Source of the DNA: Oscillospiraceae bacterium | GTDB lineage: Bacteria > Bacillota > Clostridia > Oscillospirales > JAAYXM01 | Direction of reading: 5' to 3' | DNA: 58,155 nt | Assembly: GCA_017559985.1 (NCBI GenBank) | Contig: JAFYPW010000037.1 | Location: forward strand, 1-58,155 | Shown here: piece by piece, positions 48,897 through 57,596 of the stretch | How the letters are laid out: each line of letters begins with the position of its first letter | How positions within the stretch are numbered: the first letter of the stretch is position 1 | Notes under the pieces: model-generated | Seen by the model: the letters and a program-made list of their open reading frames with translations, nothing else | What the model was told of the DNA's origin: nothing | The model's database searches: none | Made by a program: the position numbers and the translations under genes

Positions 48897-50288
48897 ATGA
48901 AGAAGCTGACGTTGGAACAGCACAAGGCGAGAATAGAAAATCTTCGCGAAGTGAGAAAGAACATAAAAAAGAGTACCCGCGAGTTCAGAATAAATAACTA
49001 CCTCGCAGGTCAGATAATATATTTTCTTGGCGACTATCCTAACAAAATGAGCATAAAGCCGACGGAATATGACTATAACCTTTTGAAGTCGTATGCCGAA
49101 AACGGCGTAGATATGATTCAGGTTCACGAAGAGTGGAACGACAGTATCGAGAAATACGGCTCAGATAAATGGCACAGTAACGACCACGAGGGAATGAAGG
49201 AGTTTGTTGAGCTTTGCCATCATTTCGGCATAAAGATTATTTCATATTGCTCTGCAAGCTATATTCACGAGGGCTCAAAGCATTTCCGCGAGAACTTCTG
49301 CCAGAGCAAGGAAGGCTGTACGGATATGCATTACAGCTATCGCCAGGGCTGGGCGGGAAGCGAGCATTGGCGCGAGTTTATAATTCCGCGCACATTCGAC
49401 ATTATGGACACCTACGGCGTTGACGGCATCTTCAACGACTGGGGCTATGAATGGCATATGAGCCCATATATAGAAATTCCGCCGGAGCGCAGAAACTACG
49501 AGACTGTTCCGCTTGAAAGATATGACCCGGAAGCAGAAGACCTCATCCACATTCTGTATGACGGAGTAAAGTCACGCGGTGGTATATACAAGCTTCACGT
49601 GGGGCAGAACAACAGCGCACCTGTCAGGTGGAAGTGCTACGACTACCTGTGGGTTGGCGAGAATAATTTCGAGACGGAGTTCGGTGGCGGAAAGCATCTT
49701 GACCCGTTCCTTGTTCCGTGCCCGGATAAACCGCGCCTTACAAACTGGGGAGCAGAGCGCTTTGATGCGGATGCTTATTTTGCAATGACGATTCCGTTTG
49801 TTCAGTTCCCGCTTCTCACACACGGCCGTCCCACAATGGGCCGCTGCATAGATGTTCCCGGTGTTACGCAGTATAACACAACGCAGGAAGACCACCTCTA
49901 TCATTATTTTGAAAAGGTGCGCGACTTTGCCGATAAGCACCCGGACGGACCGTACACATACAGCGAATGGTCGCAGATCCCGGACGATCCGGAAGATTAT
50001 CCGAGATGGTGCCGCTACCTTAAACTCTATAAGGAAATGACAGAGGATGAAACGGTCGCATTTATGGAAATCCGTGAGTCGGAGGATGTTTTGTCCGAAA
50101 TTCCCAAAAATGTTTTTATCACTGAATTTGTCAATGAAAACCGATATATGGTTGTTTCAAACCTGACTGATGAACCGTATGAACTGGAACTTCGCGATAA
50201 CTGGACTGACAGGGTGTCAGGCGCGACGGGAAACCGGTTCACAGTTCCTGTAAAGCGTCTGTTATTCCTTAAAAAGAATAATGACTAG
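48897..50288 (+). CDS. Putative TIM-barrel glycoside-hydrolase-like protein
   Basis: A 463-residue cytoplasmic protein I cannot assign to a numbered family. VDMIQVHEEWND, IKIISYCSASYIHEGS, YGVDGIFNDWGYEWHMSP (a possible catalytic Asp after a beta strand) and DYLWVGENNFE look like successive strands of a GH-type (beta/alpha)8 barrel, and a small beta domain ends the protein (MVVSNLTDEPYELEL, as in many GH C-termini). GGGAGG lies 6 bases before the ATG. It is followed after 27 bases by a GH43-like gene and is divergent from a GH95 fucosidase, so an oligosaccharide role is likely. Confidence 0.65.
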   Translation: MKKLTLEQHKARIENLREVRKNIKKSTREFRINNYLAGQIIYFLGDYPNKMSIKPTEYDYNLLKSYAENGVDMIQVHEEWNDSIEKYGSDKWHSNDHEGMKEFVELCHHFGIKIISYCSASYIHEGSKHFRENFCQSKEGCTDMHYSYRQGWAGSEHWREFIIPRTFDIMDTYGVDGIFNDWGYEWHMSPYIEIPPERRNYETVPLERYDPEAEDLIHILYDGVKSRGGIYKLHVGQNNSAPVRWKCYDYLWVGENNFETEFGGGKHLDPFLVPCPDKPRLTNWGAERFDADAYFAMTIPFVQFPLLTHGRPTMGRCIDVPGVTQYNTTQEDHLYHYFEKVRDFADKHPDGPYTYSEWSQIPDDPEDYPRWCRYLKLYKEMTEDETVAFMEIRESEDVLSEIPKNVFITEFVNENRYMVVSNLTDEPYELELRDNWTDRVSGATGNRFTVPVKRLLFLKKNND

Positions 50289-50315
50289 TTTTTCGGCATA
50301 AGAAGGAGATATAAA

Positions 50316-51770
50316 ATGAAACTTACATATTGCAATCCGCTGAAAGTGGAAAATGTGGGAAACGGCAGATGGCTTGATTTTGACATTGTTGGCAATCCCG
50401 ATCTGCGGAGCAGCAAGGACTATCGCTCGATTTCTGACCCGAGCGTTATATATCACGACGGGAAATGGATAATGTATCCGAGCTATAAGCTTGCATACGT
50501 ATCAGAGGATTTTGTAAACTGGAAGCACGTTGACATAGGCATTGACAATCTCCGTTATAGCCCTGCGGTTGCAAATTTTCGCGGAAAGTGGTATTTAAGC
50601 GGCCACGGCATGTCTGAAATGTATGTTGCAGACGACCCGCTTGGTCCGTTTGAGCTTTGCGGAAACATACAGGATATGCACGGCAACATAATGGAAGTCG
50701 CCGACGGCTGCTATCTTGTTGACGGAGACCACCTCTATTTCTATTGGTGCAAGTGTCAGCAACCTGAAAACGGCGAGGATGTCGAGCTTGTTGTAGGAAC
50801 AGTCGGTGCAGAGTGCGACCCGGATGAGCCGTGGAAGCTTATTAGCGAGCCGGTATGGATAAATAAGTTCAATCCTTCCAAGGAGTGGGAACGCCACGGT
50901 GAATATAACCAGAACGAGCGCATCGGCTGGACTGAGGGACAGTGGATGTTGAAGATAGGAGAGAGATACTACCTTCTTTATTCGGGAAGCGGAACCCAGT
51001 ATTCGTCATATGCAACAGGCATCCTTTATTCCGACGAAGGTCCGCTCAGTGGCTTTAAACGCCAGGAAAAGCACGATCCCCTCACCCGTAAGCCATACGG
51101 CCTTATGCGCGGTGCCGGACACGGCAGTATTGCGGAAGGTCCCAACGGCACATACTGGATATTCTACACAAATATCTTCTGCTATAACTTCTGCTTTGAA
51201 AGGCGTATAAGTATGGATCCGCTTGGGATTGATGAAAACGGCGAGCTTTACTGTCCGGCGCTCACCGAAACTCCCCAGTTTGCACCGGGCGTTCTTGAAA
51301 ATCCCGAAAAAGGAAACAGTGCAGGGCTTTTGCCACTCACTTTCTATCAATCGACAGAGGCATCAAGCTGTGCCCCGGGAAGAGCTTCCATATATGCCGC
51401 AGACGATAACTTCCTTTCGTGGTGGCAACCTGAAAAGGGAGACACAGAGCCGACTCTTGAAATAGACCTCGGTGCTGCAAAGGGATATAATATCGAAGCA
51501 ATGCGCATCATATGGCGCGATATCGAAATGGAAACACTTGACGGAATAAACCCCGGACCGTTTAAGTATGTTGCGGAGTATAAAGCTCCCGACAGCGATG
51601 AGTGGAAGGCGTTTGTTGATGCATCGGATAACGAATGTGACCTCTGCGTGGATTACCGTCAGTTTGAAAAGGTAACAGCGCGTTATGTCCGCCTCCGCAT
51701 TGTCGGTGCACCCGAAGGGATTACTCCCGGCGTGTGCAGCTTCACGGTTTTCGGCAAGTGTGCCCACTGA
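50316..51770 (+). CDS. GH43-type glycoside hydrolase with C-terminal F5/8-like (CBM32-type) domain
   Basis: A 484-residue protein with no signal peptide. The N-terminal five-bladed propeller (about 1-320) carries GH43/GH117-like elements: SISDPSVIYHDGKWIMYPS (putative base Asp), VNWKHVDIGI, DGDHLYFYWCK, GWTEGQWMLKIGERYYLLYSG (putative acid Glu) and GHGSIAEGPNGTYWIFY. The C-terminal part (about 340-480) is a discoidin-like sandwich (LEIDLGAAKGYNIEAMRII, VTARYVRLRIVG). Likely an arabino/xylo/galactosidase, specificity unknown. AAGAAGGAGAT precedes the ATG. It is co-transcribed with the TIM-barrel gene. Confidence 0.8.
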   Translation: MKLTYCNPLKVENVGNGRWLDFDIVGNPDLRSSKDYRSISDPSVIYHDGKWIMYPSYKLAYVSEDFVNWKHVDIGIDNLRYSPAVANFRGKWYLSGHGMSEMYVADDPLGPFELCGNIQDMHGNIMEVADGCYLVDGDHLYFYWCKCQQPENGEDVELVVGTVGAECDPDEPWKLISEPVWINKFNPSKEWERHGEYNQNERIGWTEGQWMLKIGERYYLLYSGSGTQYSSYATGILYSDEGPLSGFKRQEKHDPLTRKPYGLMRGAGHGSIAEGPNGTYWIFYTNIFCYNFCFERRISMDPLGIDENGELYCPALTETPQFAPGVLENPEKGNSAGLLPLTFYQSTEASSCAPGRASIYAADDNFLSWWQPEKGDTEPTLEIDLGAAKGYNIEAMRIIWRDIEMETLDGINPGPFKYVAEYKAPDSDEWKAFVDASDNECDLCVDYRQFEKVTARYVRLRIVGAPEGITPGVCSFTVFGKCAH

Positions 51771-51774
51771 TACA

Positions 51775-51806
51775 AAAAGGCTTTGGAGTTTTCTCCAAAG
51801 CCTTTT
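51775..51806 (+). terminator. Terminator of the TIM-barrel/GH43-like operon
   Basis: AAAAGGCTTTGGAG and CTCCAAAGCCTTTT around TTTT. Confidence 0.9.
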
Positions 51807-51837
51807 CTTGAAAATCATAAGTTCTCATTTCACGCTC

Positions 51838-51866
51838 TTGAATAAAGGCAGAAATTGCTGTATAAT
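51838..51866 (+). promoter_or_regulatory. ychF promoter
   Basis: TTGAAT (51838-51843), 17-base spacer, TATAAT (51861-51866), 34 bases before the start codon. Confidence 0.75.
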
Positions 51867-51900
51867 ATATTAAAATTGAAAAAAAGGGAGCAAAATACAG

Positions 51901-52995
51901 ATGAAACTCGGAATCGTGGGCTTGCCGAACGTCGGCAAGAGTACACTTTTTAATGCTATAACAAACGCAGGGGCAGAAGCGGCAAACTATCCCTTCTGCA
52001 CAATTGAGCCGAATGTCGGTACGGTAACCGTTCCCGATGTGCGTGTGGATGAGCTTTCAAAGCTTTATGACACGCAAAAGACGACATATGCAACCGTTGA
52101 GTTTGTTGACATTGCAGGTCTTGTAAAGGGTGCGGCATCGGGCGAGGGCCTCGGAAACAAGTTCCTCTCCCACATCCGTGCAGTTGATGCGATTGTTCAC
52201 GTGGTTCGTTGCTTTACTGACGACAACATTGTTCACGTTGAGGGTGGTATTGACCCGATCCGGGATGTTGACACAATAAACTACGAGCTTATTCTTTCCG
52301 ACATCGAAATGTTGGAGCGCCGCCTTGATAAAACACGCAAAGCAGCAAAGGGCGACAAGAAGCTTCTTTCGGAGGTGGAGCTTTTAGAACGCCTTGCAGA
52401 ACATCTCGGCGAGGGGAAATGCGCCCGTTCATTTGAGGCGGATGAGGAAGAAACGGCAATAATTTCAACCGTTGAGCTTTTAACCGCAAAACCGGTTATT
52501 TATGCGGCAAATATGTCGGAGGACGACTTTGTCTCAGGCATTGACGGAAACGAATATTATTTAAAGCTGAAAGCTTTTGCCGAAGGCGAAGGCTCGCAGA
52601 TTATCCCGATTTGTGCAAAGCTTGAAGAAGAAATTTTAGAGCTTCCGGAAGATGAGCGCGAGATGTTCTTATCCGAGCTGGGGCTTTCTCAGTCAGGCCT
52701 TGACCGCATGATTCAGGTGTGCTACTCTCTTCTCGGCCTTATATCATACCTCACGGCGGGAACGCCCGAGGTGCGTGCGTGGACGATCACAAAGGGAACA
52801 AAGGCACCGCAGGCGGCAGGAAAAATCCACACTGACTTTGAGCGCGGATTTATCCGTGCAGAGGTCATCAGATATTCCGACCTTATGGAGTGCGGTTCTA
52901 CCGCAGTTGCACGCGAGCGAGGACTTATGCGAAGCGAAGGAAAGGAATATGTCGTTGAGGACGGCGACGTTATTCTTTTCAGATTCAACGTATAA
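51901..52995 (+). CDS. ychF: Redox-responsive ATPase YchF
   Basis: Universally conserved Obg-family P-loop protein that prefers ATP and associates with ribosomes. The 364-residue product has G1 GLPNVGKST, NYPFCTIEPNVG, G3 DIAGLVKGA and, in place of NKxD, the NxxE-type NMSE (AANMSEDD) responsible for ATP preference. The C-terminal TGS domain ends VEDGDVILFRFNV. AAGGGAG precedes the ATG, with its own promoter. The SpoIIQ-like gene follows after a hairpin. Confidence 0.95.
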   Translation: MKLGIVGLPNVGKSTLFNAITNAGAEAANYPFCTIEPNVGTVTVPDVRVDELSKLYDTQKTTYATVEFVDIAGLVKGAASGEGLGNKFLSHIRAVDAIVHVVRCFTDDNIVHVEGGIDPIRDVDTINYELILSDIEMLERRLDKTRKAAKGDKKLLSEVELLERLAEHLGEGKCARSFEADEEETAIISTVELLTAKPVIYAANMSEDDFVSGIDGNEYYLKLKAFAEGEGSQIIPICAKLEEEILELPEDEREMFLSELGLSQSGLDRMIQVCYSLLGLISYLTAGTPEVRAWTITKGTKAPQAAGKIHTDFERGFIRAEVIRYSDLMECGSTAVARERGLMRSEGKEYVVEDGDVILFRFNV

Positions 52996-53009
52996 AAAGT
53001 ATAAAAGAT

Positions 53010-53041
53010 GCACCTTCGGGCTAAAATATGCTCGGAGGTGC
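53010..53041 (+). terminator. Terminator-like hairpin containing the ribosome site of the SpoIIQ-like gene
   Basis: GCACCTTCGGGC (53010-53021) pairs with GCTCGGAGGTGC (53030-53041) using two G-U pairs, around an 8-base loop, and is followed by TTTTG. The GGAGGTG in the 3' arm is the Shine-Dalgarno of the TTG-started gene at 53049. It is the same design as at 24590-24620. Confidence 0.65.
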
Positions 53042-53048
53042 TTTTGAT

Positions 53049-53789
53049 TTGAAGAAATACGGAAAGTTTGCAAGTAAAGTCGCGCAGAGCGGATTTTACA
53101 TAATCCTGTTCCTCTGCATTTCTGCAATAGGAATTTCGGGTTATGTTTTCTACCTTGCGCGAGACACAAAAGAAACGGTGCAAAACGGAATTGACCTTCC
53201 TTCCGCGTTTGAAGTTCCGTGGTCGGTGAGTGAGGAGCCTGTTATGCCCGAAAATCCGCAGGATGCCGTTGAGACGGTGAAAGAAGAACCTGCAAAAGAG
53301 CTTAAAGACGATGTGAAAAAGCAAGAGGAGAAGAAAGACGGGTCTCGTGCACCGGCAATTGAGAAGGAAGAAACGGTTTATACGATGTCTGTGAGTGGGC
53401 CGATAAGCGAGCCGTTTTCCGAAAAGGAGCTTGTGAAGAGCAAAACGATGGGTGACTGGCGGATTCATTCCGGAGTGGATATAAAGGCAAAACAGGGCAG
53501 TGATGTCCGTGCAATCGCAGAAGGAGAGGTTATCGGAGTTTTACACGATGATATGATGGGTAACACGGTAAAAATACAGCACACGGACGGGATAATAAGC
53601 ATCTATGCAAACCTTGCAGATGCTATTGAGGTAAAGAATGGCGACACCGTAAAAAACGGCGAAGTTATCGGGAAAATCGGCAATTCCGCACTGTGCGAAT
53701 GTCTTGAAGAGGACCACCTTCACCTCGAGGTTTTAAAGGACGGAGAGCATATAGATCCGCTGTCATTATACCCCGCCGGAGAGGATTGA
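53049..53789 (+). CDS. SpoIIQ-like membrane-anchored M23 (LytM) protein
   Basis: A 246-residue protein with a cytoplasmic start, one helix (about 16-36), an acidic/basic low-complexity linker (about 55-110) and a LytM domain (about 112-240). The zinc ligands are kept: His140-xxx-Asp144 in WRIHSGVDIKA and HLH at 223-225. WRIHSGVDIKA is typical of SpoIIQ, the forespore half of the SpoIIQ-SpoIIIAH channel; clostridial SpoIIQ, unlike the Bacillus one, retains the metal site. A general wall endopeptidase is the alternative. The TTG at 53049 lies 8 bases after GGAGGTG; an ATG at 53028 is upstream of that site and unlikely. Confidence 0.75.
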   Translation: MKKYGKFASKVAQSGFYIILFLCISAIGISGYVFYLARDTKETVQNGIDLPSAFEVPWSVSEEPVMPENPQDAVETVKEEPAKELKDDVKKQEEKKDGSRAPAIEKEETVYTMSVSGPISEPFSEKELVKSKTMGDWRIHSGVDIKAKQGSDVRAIAEGEVIGVLHDDMMGNTVKIQHTDGIISIYANLADAIEVKNGDTVKNGEVIGKIGNSALCECLEEDHLHLEVLKDGEHIDPLSLYPAGED

Positions 53790-53831
53790 AAAGTTGTCAA
53801 AATCCTGGCAAAACTAAAAATAAATTTGTGG

Positions 53832-53883
53832 TATAATATAGATAATGCGAAAGAGCGTACACAATTTTGTGTATGCTCTTTTT
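53832..53883 (+). promoter_or_regulatory. Promoter with start-proximal terminator-like leader before the phage module
   Basis: A TATAAT at 53832-53837 (no good -35) predicts a start near 53844. At once follows a hairpin, with 53850-53864 pairing to 53867-53881 through one G-U pair, leading into a T-run to 53883. RNA would meet a terminator within 40 bases of its start, then AAGGAGGTGA of the first phage gene. This could be an attenuator or antitermination target, or simply the terminator of the SpoIIQ-like gene. Confidence 0.55.
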
Positions 53884-53904
53884 GCATGGAAAGGAGGTGA
53901 GAGC

Positions 53905-54183
53905 ATGACAAAAAGAAAAAACTCAATAAAGGGCGAGCTTGAAAAAATTGTGCGTAAAAAAATCTCCCCCGAAGAAGCCTCGCAATACGGGCTTGAAGCT
54001 ATGGATACGAAGAACATGAGTATCCTCCGTGCGATAGCGATGGCGCAGGTAAAGCGCGGGCTTGAAGGGGACCTCAAAGCCGCCGTGTTTATTGAGGAGC
54101 TTCTCGGCAACGACGAAGACGGCGGAAGTGCGACGCCGTTTGATGTTGTTGTAAAGGTTGTCGGCGAAAGGAATGGAGATTAA
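53905..54183 (+). CDS. Putative phage terminase small subunit
   Basis: A 92-residue basic-then-acidic protein. KGELEKIVRKKISPEEA followed by RAIAMAQVKRGLEGDLKAAVFIEELLG resembles the short small-terminase/DUF5681-like proteins found just before phage large subunits (helices with a GDxKAA turn). The assignment leans on position: its end overlaps the large subunit start. The ATG at 53905 has AAGGAGGTGA 6 bases upstream. A longer frame from 53845 would start within the leader hairpin region. Confidence 0.6.
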   Translation: MTKRKNSIKGELEKIVRKKISPEEASQYGLEAMDTKNMSILRAIAMAQVKRGLEGDLKAAVFIEELLGNDEDGGSATPFDVVVKVVGERNGD

Positions 54184-55480
54184 AATTACGCCGCGGCAGC
54201 GCGACTTCATTCTTGCAGAGGCGGGAGAGGTGCTTTTCGGAGGTGCGGCAGGCGGCGGAAAATCTTACGGCCAGCTCGTAGATGCTTTTCTGTTTGCAAT
54301 TAAATATCCGAAATCAAAACAGCTTATTCTGCGCCGTACTCTGCCGGAGCTTGAAAAGTCGATTATAAGAAGTGCGATCGGGCTTTACCCGCGTGAGGTT
54401 TTTAAATATAAAAGTGCGCAACACGAGGGTGTATTTAAAAACGGCTCGATAATTGACTTTGGCTATTGCGACTCGGAAAACGATGTTTACCGTTACCAGT
54501 CGGCAGAGTATGACGTTATACGCTTTGACGAGCTTACCCATTTTACCGAGCAGATGTACATATACCTGATTTCGCGTGTGCGCGGGGCAAACAGCTTTCC
54601 GAAACAGGTTAAAAGCTCAACAAACCCCGGCGGAATAGGACATTCATGGGTAAAGGGAAGGTTTATCGACATCGGTGCGCCCGATGAGGAGCACCTGGGA
54701 CGGATTTTCATACCCTCGCGCGTTACAGACAACACGTTTCTTATGAAGTCGGACCCCGGGTATATAAAACGCCTTGAAAAGCTTTCGCGAAAAGACCGCG
54801 AAGCTCTGCTTTACGGAAATTGGGATATTTTTGACGGACAGTATTTTACTGAATGGAACAGGGAAATACATGTTGTGCGACCGTTTGAAATCCCGGCTTC
54901 CTGGCGGAGATATTTCGTTATGGACTATGGTCTTGACATGCTAGCGGGATACTGGATAGCCGTGGATATGTACGGCAGAGCATATGTTTACCGCGAGCTT
55001 TACGAGAGCGGACTTATAATCTCGGAGGCGGCAAGAAAAATCTGTAAAAACAGCACAGAAAAGGTCTATGCAAACATAGCCCCGCCTGATCTCTGGAACA
55101 GACGGCAGGACACGGGCAAAAGTGCAGCTGAAATATTCGCCGAAAACGGAGTACCGCTCGTTGCCGCAAAAAATGAGCGGGTTCAGGGATGGTATAACTT
55201 AAAAGAGTGGCTCTCGCCGTACCGTGATGAGCAGGGAGCGATGTGTGCATCACTCCGGGTTTTTGAAAACTGCATAAACCTGATAAGAACGCTCCCGCAA
55301 ATCACGAGAGACAGCAAAAACCCGAATGATGTGGCGCGCAACCCGCACGAGCTTACGCATGCACCCGATGCGATAAGATATTTCGTTGCGGGACGCCCTG
55401 CACCATCACAAAAACTGAGCACAGAAGCCGAAAACTCCGAATTTGAAAACCAGATAGAGCGGCTTCTGAGCTTTTCATAA
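54173..55480 (+). CDS. terL: Phage terminase large subunit
   Basis: DNA-packaging motor ATPase-nuclease of 435 residues. Walker A GGAAGGGKS (23-31), Walker B YDVIRFDE (113-120), the C-motif-like SSTNPGG, the nuclease domain from YFVMDYGLD and a late acidic segment HAPDAIRYF mark the family. The ATG at 54173 overlaps the small-subunit gene by 11 bases; an in-frame TTG at 54158 is a possible alternative. The frame is intact. A portal gene usually follows, but here the next gene is a propeller-like protein. Confidence 0.9.
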   Translation: MEIKITPRQRDFILAEAGEVLFGGAAGGGKSYGQLVDAFLFAIKYPKSKQLILRRTLPELEKSIIRSAIGLYPREVFKYKSAQHEGVFKNGSIIDFGYCDSENDVYRYQSAEYDVIRFDELTHFTEQMYIYLISRVRGANSFPKQVKSSTNPGGIGHSWVKGRFIDIGAPDEEHLGRIFIPSRVTDNTFLMKSDPGYIKRLEKLSRKDREALLYGNWDIFDGQYFTEWNREIHVVRPFEIPASWRRYFVMDYGLDMLAGYWIAVDMYGRAYVYRELYESGLIISEAARKICKNSTEKVYANIAPPDLWNRRQDTGKSAAEIFAENGVPLVAAKNERVQGWYNLKEWLSPYRDEQGAMCASLRVFENCINLIRTLPQITRDSKNPNDVARNPHELTHAPDAIRYFVAGRPAPSQKLSTEAENSEFENQIERLLSFS

Positions 55481-55496
55481 AAACGGAGGAAAAAAT

Positions 55497-57584
55497 ATGG
55501 CAAAAAAAACAAAACTGTCGGGCATTTCCCGCAACGCAATCTACACCAAAAGCTACACAAGGTTTCGTGGTGTTGATTTTTCAACCGATGCGTCAATGGT
55601 CGACGACGAGCACTCTCCGCACGCGAAAAATCTTATTTCCGATGCAAACGGTTTTCCCGAAAAACGCGTCGGGTGGAGAACTTTAAAAAACTTTGACGCG
55701 CGCATAAACGGCGTTTACAGCTTTGACGACGGCAATACAAGCTGTACTGTCATCCACGCGGGCGATAAGATGTATAAGCTTTCGGATGATGAGAAAACCC
55801 TGCTTATGGAAGGGATTGCCGACAGAAAGTCAACAGGAAAATACTTTAAGGGAAAGTTCTGTATCCTTACGGGCGAGGAATATCTCGTCTTTAACGGAGA
55901 AAGCTGCACTCTCGCGTGCGAGTCAGACGAAACATATGCCCCGATAACTCATATTTTACGTGAGGCGGCAAAGCTTGATACAGCACGCTTCGAAAAAAGC
56001 TCGGTGTATGAAGATTGGAGTGAAGAAAATGTTCTCAACCACTCCGACGGAACGGCTGTAAACCTCGGAAACGCGCCGGATAAAACACAAATTAACCTTA
56101 TTTCGGGAAAGCGGAGAAATACGTTTGAATACAGATGCAATTTCAAAGCACTTTTCGTTCTTGATGAAACGATAAAACCGGGAACCCGCGTAACTATGCG
56201 TTGTATGTCGACCGGAGAAGAAATTTTCAGCAGGGTTTGTGATGTGGACGATGAGAAAACATATAAGGTTTACACAACCAAGTCAACTGATTCCGAGCTT
56301 GAAGGCATAGATAAGGACAAGCTTATTCTTATGGATTCGGAACTTACATCAAACAACGTATATCTGATTATGGGAAACAACAAAAACAGGAAAGTCGGCT
56401 TTGTTGCCTGCAACATTGACAAGAGTAAACTCACAGACTTCTCGTATACCCCGGGCGTGGATAACTTCTCAATAGAGTTCACCCACGAATATGAGGGATA
56501 CAAGGAACGCATAAACAAGTGTACCGTGCTTGACGTGTTTGAAAACCGCGTGTTCTTTGCGGGAAATCCCGAATACCCGCACGTTGACTGGTATTCGGGC
56601 GTTAACGATCCGCTGTTTGTTCCCGACATAAACTATACGGAAATCGGAATGGATTCAAGCCGCATAATGGGCTATCTCCGCACAGGAAACAAGCAGGCGA
56701 TACTCAAAAGCGACGGAGACGACGCGACGATATATATGCGCTCATATTCAAACCTCTCCGACGGCTCTGTCATATTCCCGATAGAGCAGGGCACTTCGGG
56801 TATCGGGGCAGTGGCGGAGCACGCAATCTGCACCTTCCTCGACGACCCGATGTATCTCACGCGAAACGGAATGTATGCGATAGCCGTGCAGGATATATCA
56901 AGCGAACGTGCGCTCTGTGTCCGCTCTACACGGATAAACCGGAACCTTTTAAAGGAAAAGGGTCTTTCGGATGCCGTTATGTGCGAGTGGAACGGATACC
57001 TCGTGCTGTGCGTAAACGGAAACGCATATGTCGCAGACGCCGCGCAGAAGCAGTTTCCCTTAAATAAGACAAACTCGTTTGAGTATGAGTGGTACTACTG
57101 GACAAACATCCCTGCCCGCGTGTTTTATGAAAGCGCGGGCGAGCTGTACTTCGGAACGGAGGACGGAAGGGTGTGCAAGTTCAATTCCGACCTTGTTGAC
57201 ATGAACGGTATTGTAACAAGCGAGGCATATTCAGACGACGGAGAGGCAATAGTAGCCGAATGGGCGACAAACCTTTCAAGCGACGGAAGCTTCATGCAGG
57301 AAAAAACGCTCGTGAAAACAGGCTCGGGCGTTCTTCTCAAATCATATAACAGCTCGGGAGTTTCGGTGTATGTGCGCACCGAGTTCGACTCCGCGCGGGA
57401 GATTGCAAAATTCAGCTTTGAGAAGCTCCCGCGGGACATAGGCGCTCAAAGCGTTGTGCCGTTTAATACAAAGATAAAAAAATACGGTACAATTCAGGTA
57501 ATTTGCCGCAACGATGAGACAAACCACGCTTTTGGCATCGGCGGAATAATAAGAAGATATTTTTACGGAAAGACAAAAAAATAG
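55497..57584 (+). CDS. Phage-type propeller-like virion protein, function unproven
   Basis: A 695-residue protein without signal peptide. The opening RFRGVDFSTDASMVDDEHSPHAKN-like stretch, then GFPEKRVGWRTL, is the start style of phage tail/neck proteins with many short beta blades (for example the P22 gp10-type stabilisation family). Later segments such as VFENRVFFAGNPEYPHVDWYSG and AICTFLDDPMYLTRNGMYAI repeat the pattern of a propeller. It is 16 bases after terL with GGAGGA before the ATG, and a coiled-coil protein follows by 12 bases. An exact family could not be checked. Confidence 0.55.
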   Translation: MAKKTKLSGISRNAIYTKSYTRFRGVDFSTDASMVDDEHSPHAKNLISDANGFPEKRVGWRTLKNFDARINGVYSFDDGNTSCTVIHAGDKMYKLSDDEKTLLMEGIADRKSTGKYFKGKFCILTGEEYLVFNGESCTLACESDETYAPITHILREAAKLDTARFEKSSVYEDWSEENVLNHSDGTAVNLGNAPDKTQINLISGKRRNTFEYRCNFKALFVLDETIKPGTRVTMRCMSTGEEIFSRVCDVDDEKTYKVYTTKSTDSELEGIDKDKLILMDSELTSNNVYLIMGNNKNRKVGFVACNIDKSKLTDFSYTPGVDNFSIEFTHEYEGYKERINKCTVLDVFENRVFFAGNPEYPHVDWYSGVNDPLFVPDINYTEIGMDSSRIMGYLRTGNKQAILKSDGDDATIYMRSYSNLSDGSVIFPIEQGTSGIGAVAEHAICTFLDDPMYLTRNGMYAIAVQDISSERALCVRSTRINRNLLKEKGLSDAVMCEWNGYLVLCVNGNAYVADAAQKQFPLNKTNSFEYEWYYWTNIPARVFYESAGELYFGTEDGRVCKFNSDLVDMNGIVTSEAYSDDGEAIVAEWATNLSSDGSFMQEKTLVKTGSGVLLKSYNSSGVSVYVRTEFDSAREIAKFSFEKLPRDIGAQSVVPFNTKIKKYGTIQVICRNDETNHAFGIGGIIRRYFYGKTKK

Positions 57585-57596
57585 GAGGAAAAAATT

